Positions 5,787 to 6,328 of a stretch of 6,328 nt of DNA are shown piece by piece. The position numbers and the translations under genes are program-made. The DNA is taken from contig WALG01000038.1 in NCBI GenBank assembly GCA_015522955.1, positions 1-6,328 of the forward strand, written 5' to 3'. The notes beneath the pieces are model-generated. The model had not been told where the DNA came from. It saw nothing but the letters and a program-made list of their open reading frames with translations, and made no database searches. Numbering within the stretch: the stretch's first letter is position 1; every line of letters begins with the position of its first letter. The DNA comes from DHVE2 group archaeon. GTDB taxonomy: Archaea; Thermoplasmatota; Thermoplasmata; Thermoplasmatales; Aciduliprofundaceae.

Positions 5787-6328
5787 ATGGAGCAAAATTA
5801 TCTGTTGCAGGCCTACAATCTCAAAAAATACTTTCCGGTCAAGGGCGGTATATTTGGAAAGGTTATCGCACAGGTAAAGGCCGTGGACAATGTTTCTCTA
5901 GAGATACCCCGTGGCGAAAGTTTCGGTCTGGTGGGTGAATCTGGCTGTGGAAAGACTACGCTGGGTAGGACCATACTGCGACTAATAAAAGCTGATGATG
6001 GTATGATTTTCTTCAATCTTCCACCCGAACTTCAAACACATGTGAAGGAACTTATGCTCAGCAAATCGGAGAAAGATAAGGAAGAATTAAAAAGAATACG
6101 TATGAAATACGACCTCGTAATGAAGAAAGAAAAAGCACTTATGCCCTACAAGAGGAAAATGCAGATAGTCTTCCAAGATCCACAATCTTCCTTGGACCCC
6201 AGAATGACCATAAAGAAACTTCTTGCAGAACCACTGGTAACCCATCACCTCGTTGAAACCAGGGAGCAATTAGAAAAGAGAGTACTTGACTTATTGGAAT
6301 CCGTGGGTTTGAAAAAGGAGCATCTGCA
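5787..6328 (+). CDS. dppF: ABC importer ATP-binding subunit, DppF/OppF family, N-terminal part only
   Basis: Second ATPase of the importer, partner of DppD. The frame is open from ATG 5787 to the window edge: 180 complete codons, about half of a usual DppF. The N terminus is family-typical (LKKYFPVKGGIFG at 12-24, VKAVDNVSLEIPRGESFGLV at 30-49). Walker A is GESGCGKT (50-57) and the Q-loop is FQDPQSSLDPRMT (129-141, Gln 130). The signature, Walker B, switch histidine and C-terminal extension lie outside the window, so integrity there cannot be judged. Between the strand ending at FFN (75-77) and the KMQIVFQDP strand is a long Lys/Glu-rich segment (about 78-123), roughly 30 residues longer than in Escherichia coli DppF as I recall it, probably helical. 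The gene begins 1 nt after dppD and is translated from a strong ribosome site at 5774-5781. Confidence 0.94.
   Translation, partial: MEQNYLLQAYNLKKYFPVKGGIFGKVIAQVKAVDNVSLEIPRGESFGLVGESGCGKTTLGRTILRLIKADDGMIFFNLPPELQTHVKELMLSKSEKDKEELKRIRMKYDLVMKKEKALMPYKRKMQIVFQDPQSSLDPRMTIKKLLAEPLVTHHLVETREQLEKRVLDLLESVGLKKEHL

Noticed and set aside
6087..6269. Minus-strand open frame in the dppF region
   Set aside because: It overlaps the DppF Q-loop coding region and shows no start signal or recognisable domain.

Overview
This window is most likely archaeal, and a euryarchaeote related to the Thermoplasmata (for example the peptide-fermenting Aciduliprofundum group) is my best guess, at low confidence. 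The evidence is TATA-box promoters at archaeal spacing, one gene start that looks leaderless, strong GGAGGTGA ribosome sites elsewhere, poly-T termination, and solute-binding proteins held by an N-terminal membrane anchor with no bacterial lipobox cysteine. The DNA is fairly AT-rich, above all between genes.

Layout. Positions 1-793 (minus strand) hold the N-terminal 264 residues of one family 5 (peptide/nickel type) solute-binding protein, which runs off the left edge. Positions 794-1029 are a divergent, AT-rich promoter region. On the plus strand follow a second, complete family 5 binding protein (1030-2709), a hairpin plus T-tract terminator (2698-2734), an internal promoter (TATA at 2821-2828), then a tight transporter cluster: permease DppB (2852-3859), permease DppC (3864-4778), ATPase DppD (4784-5785) and the first 180 residues of ATPase DppF (5787 to the right edge).

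How they work together. The plus-strand genes make a complete Dpp/Opp importer in the usual order A-B-C-D-F. The anchored binding protein captures a peptide (or similar solute) outside the cell, DppB and DppC form the membrane channel, and the DppD/DppF ATPase pair drives import. The terminator and internal promoter between the binding protein and dppB suggest two expression levels: abundant binding protein, and a separate, probably leaderless transcript for dppBCDF. Within dppBCDF each stop codon overlaps or adjoins the next ribosome site, so translation is probably coupled. The minus-strand binding protein either starts a second transporter operon to the left or supplies an alternative receptor for this one.

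I see no RNA gene, CRISPR array, insertion sequence, frameshift or pseudogene. This is a well-known transporter type. I found no new biological system here; the points worth a second look are regulatory layout, membrane anchoring and inserts in the ATPases.
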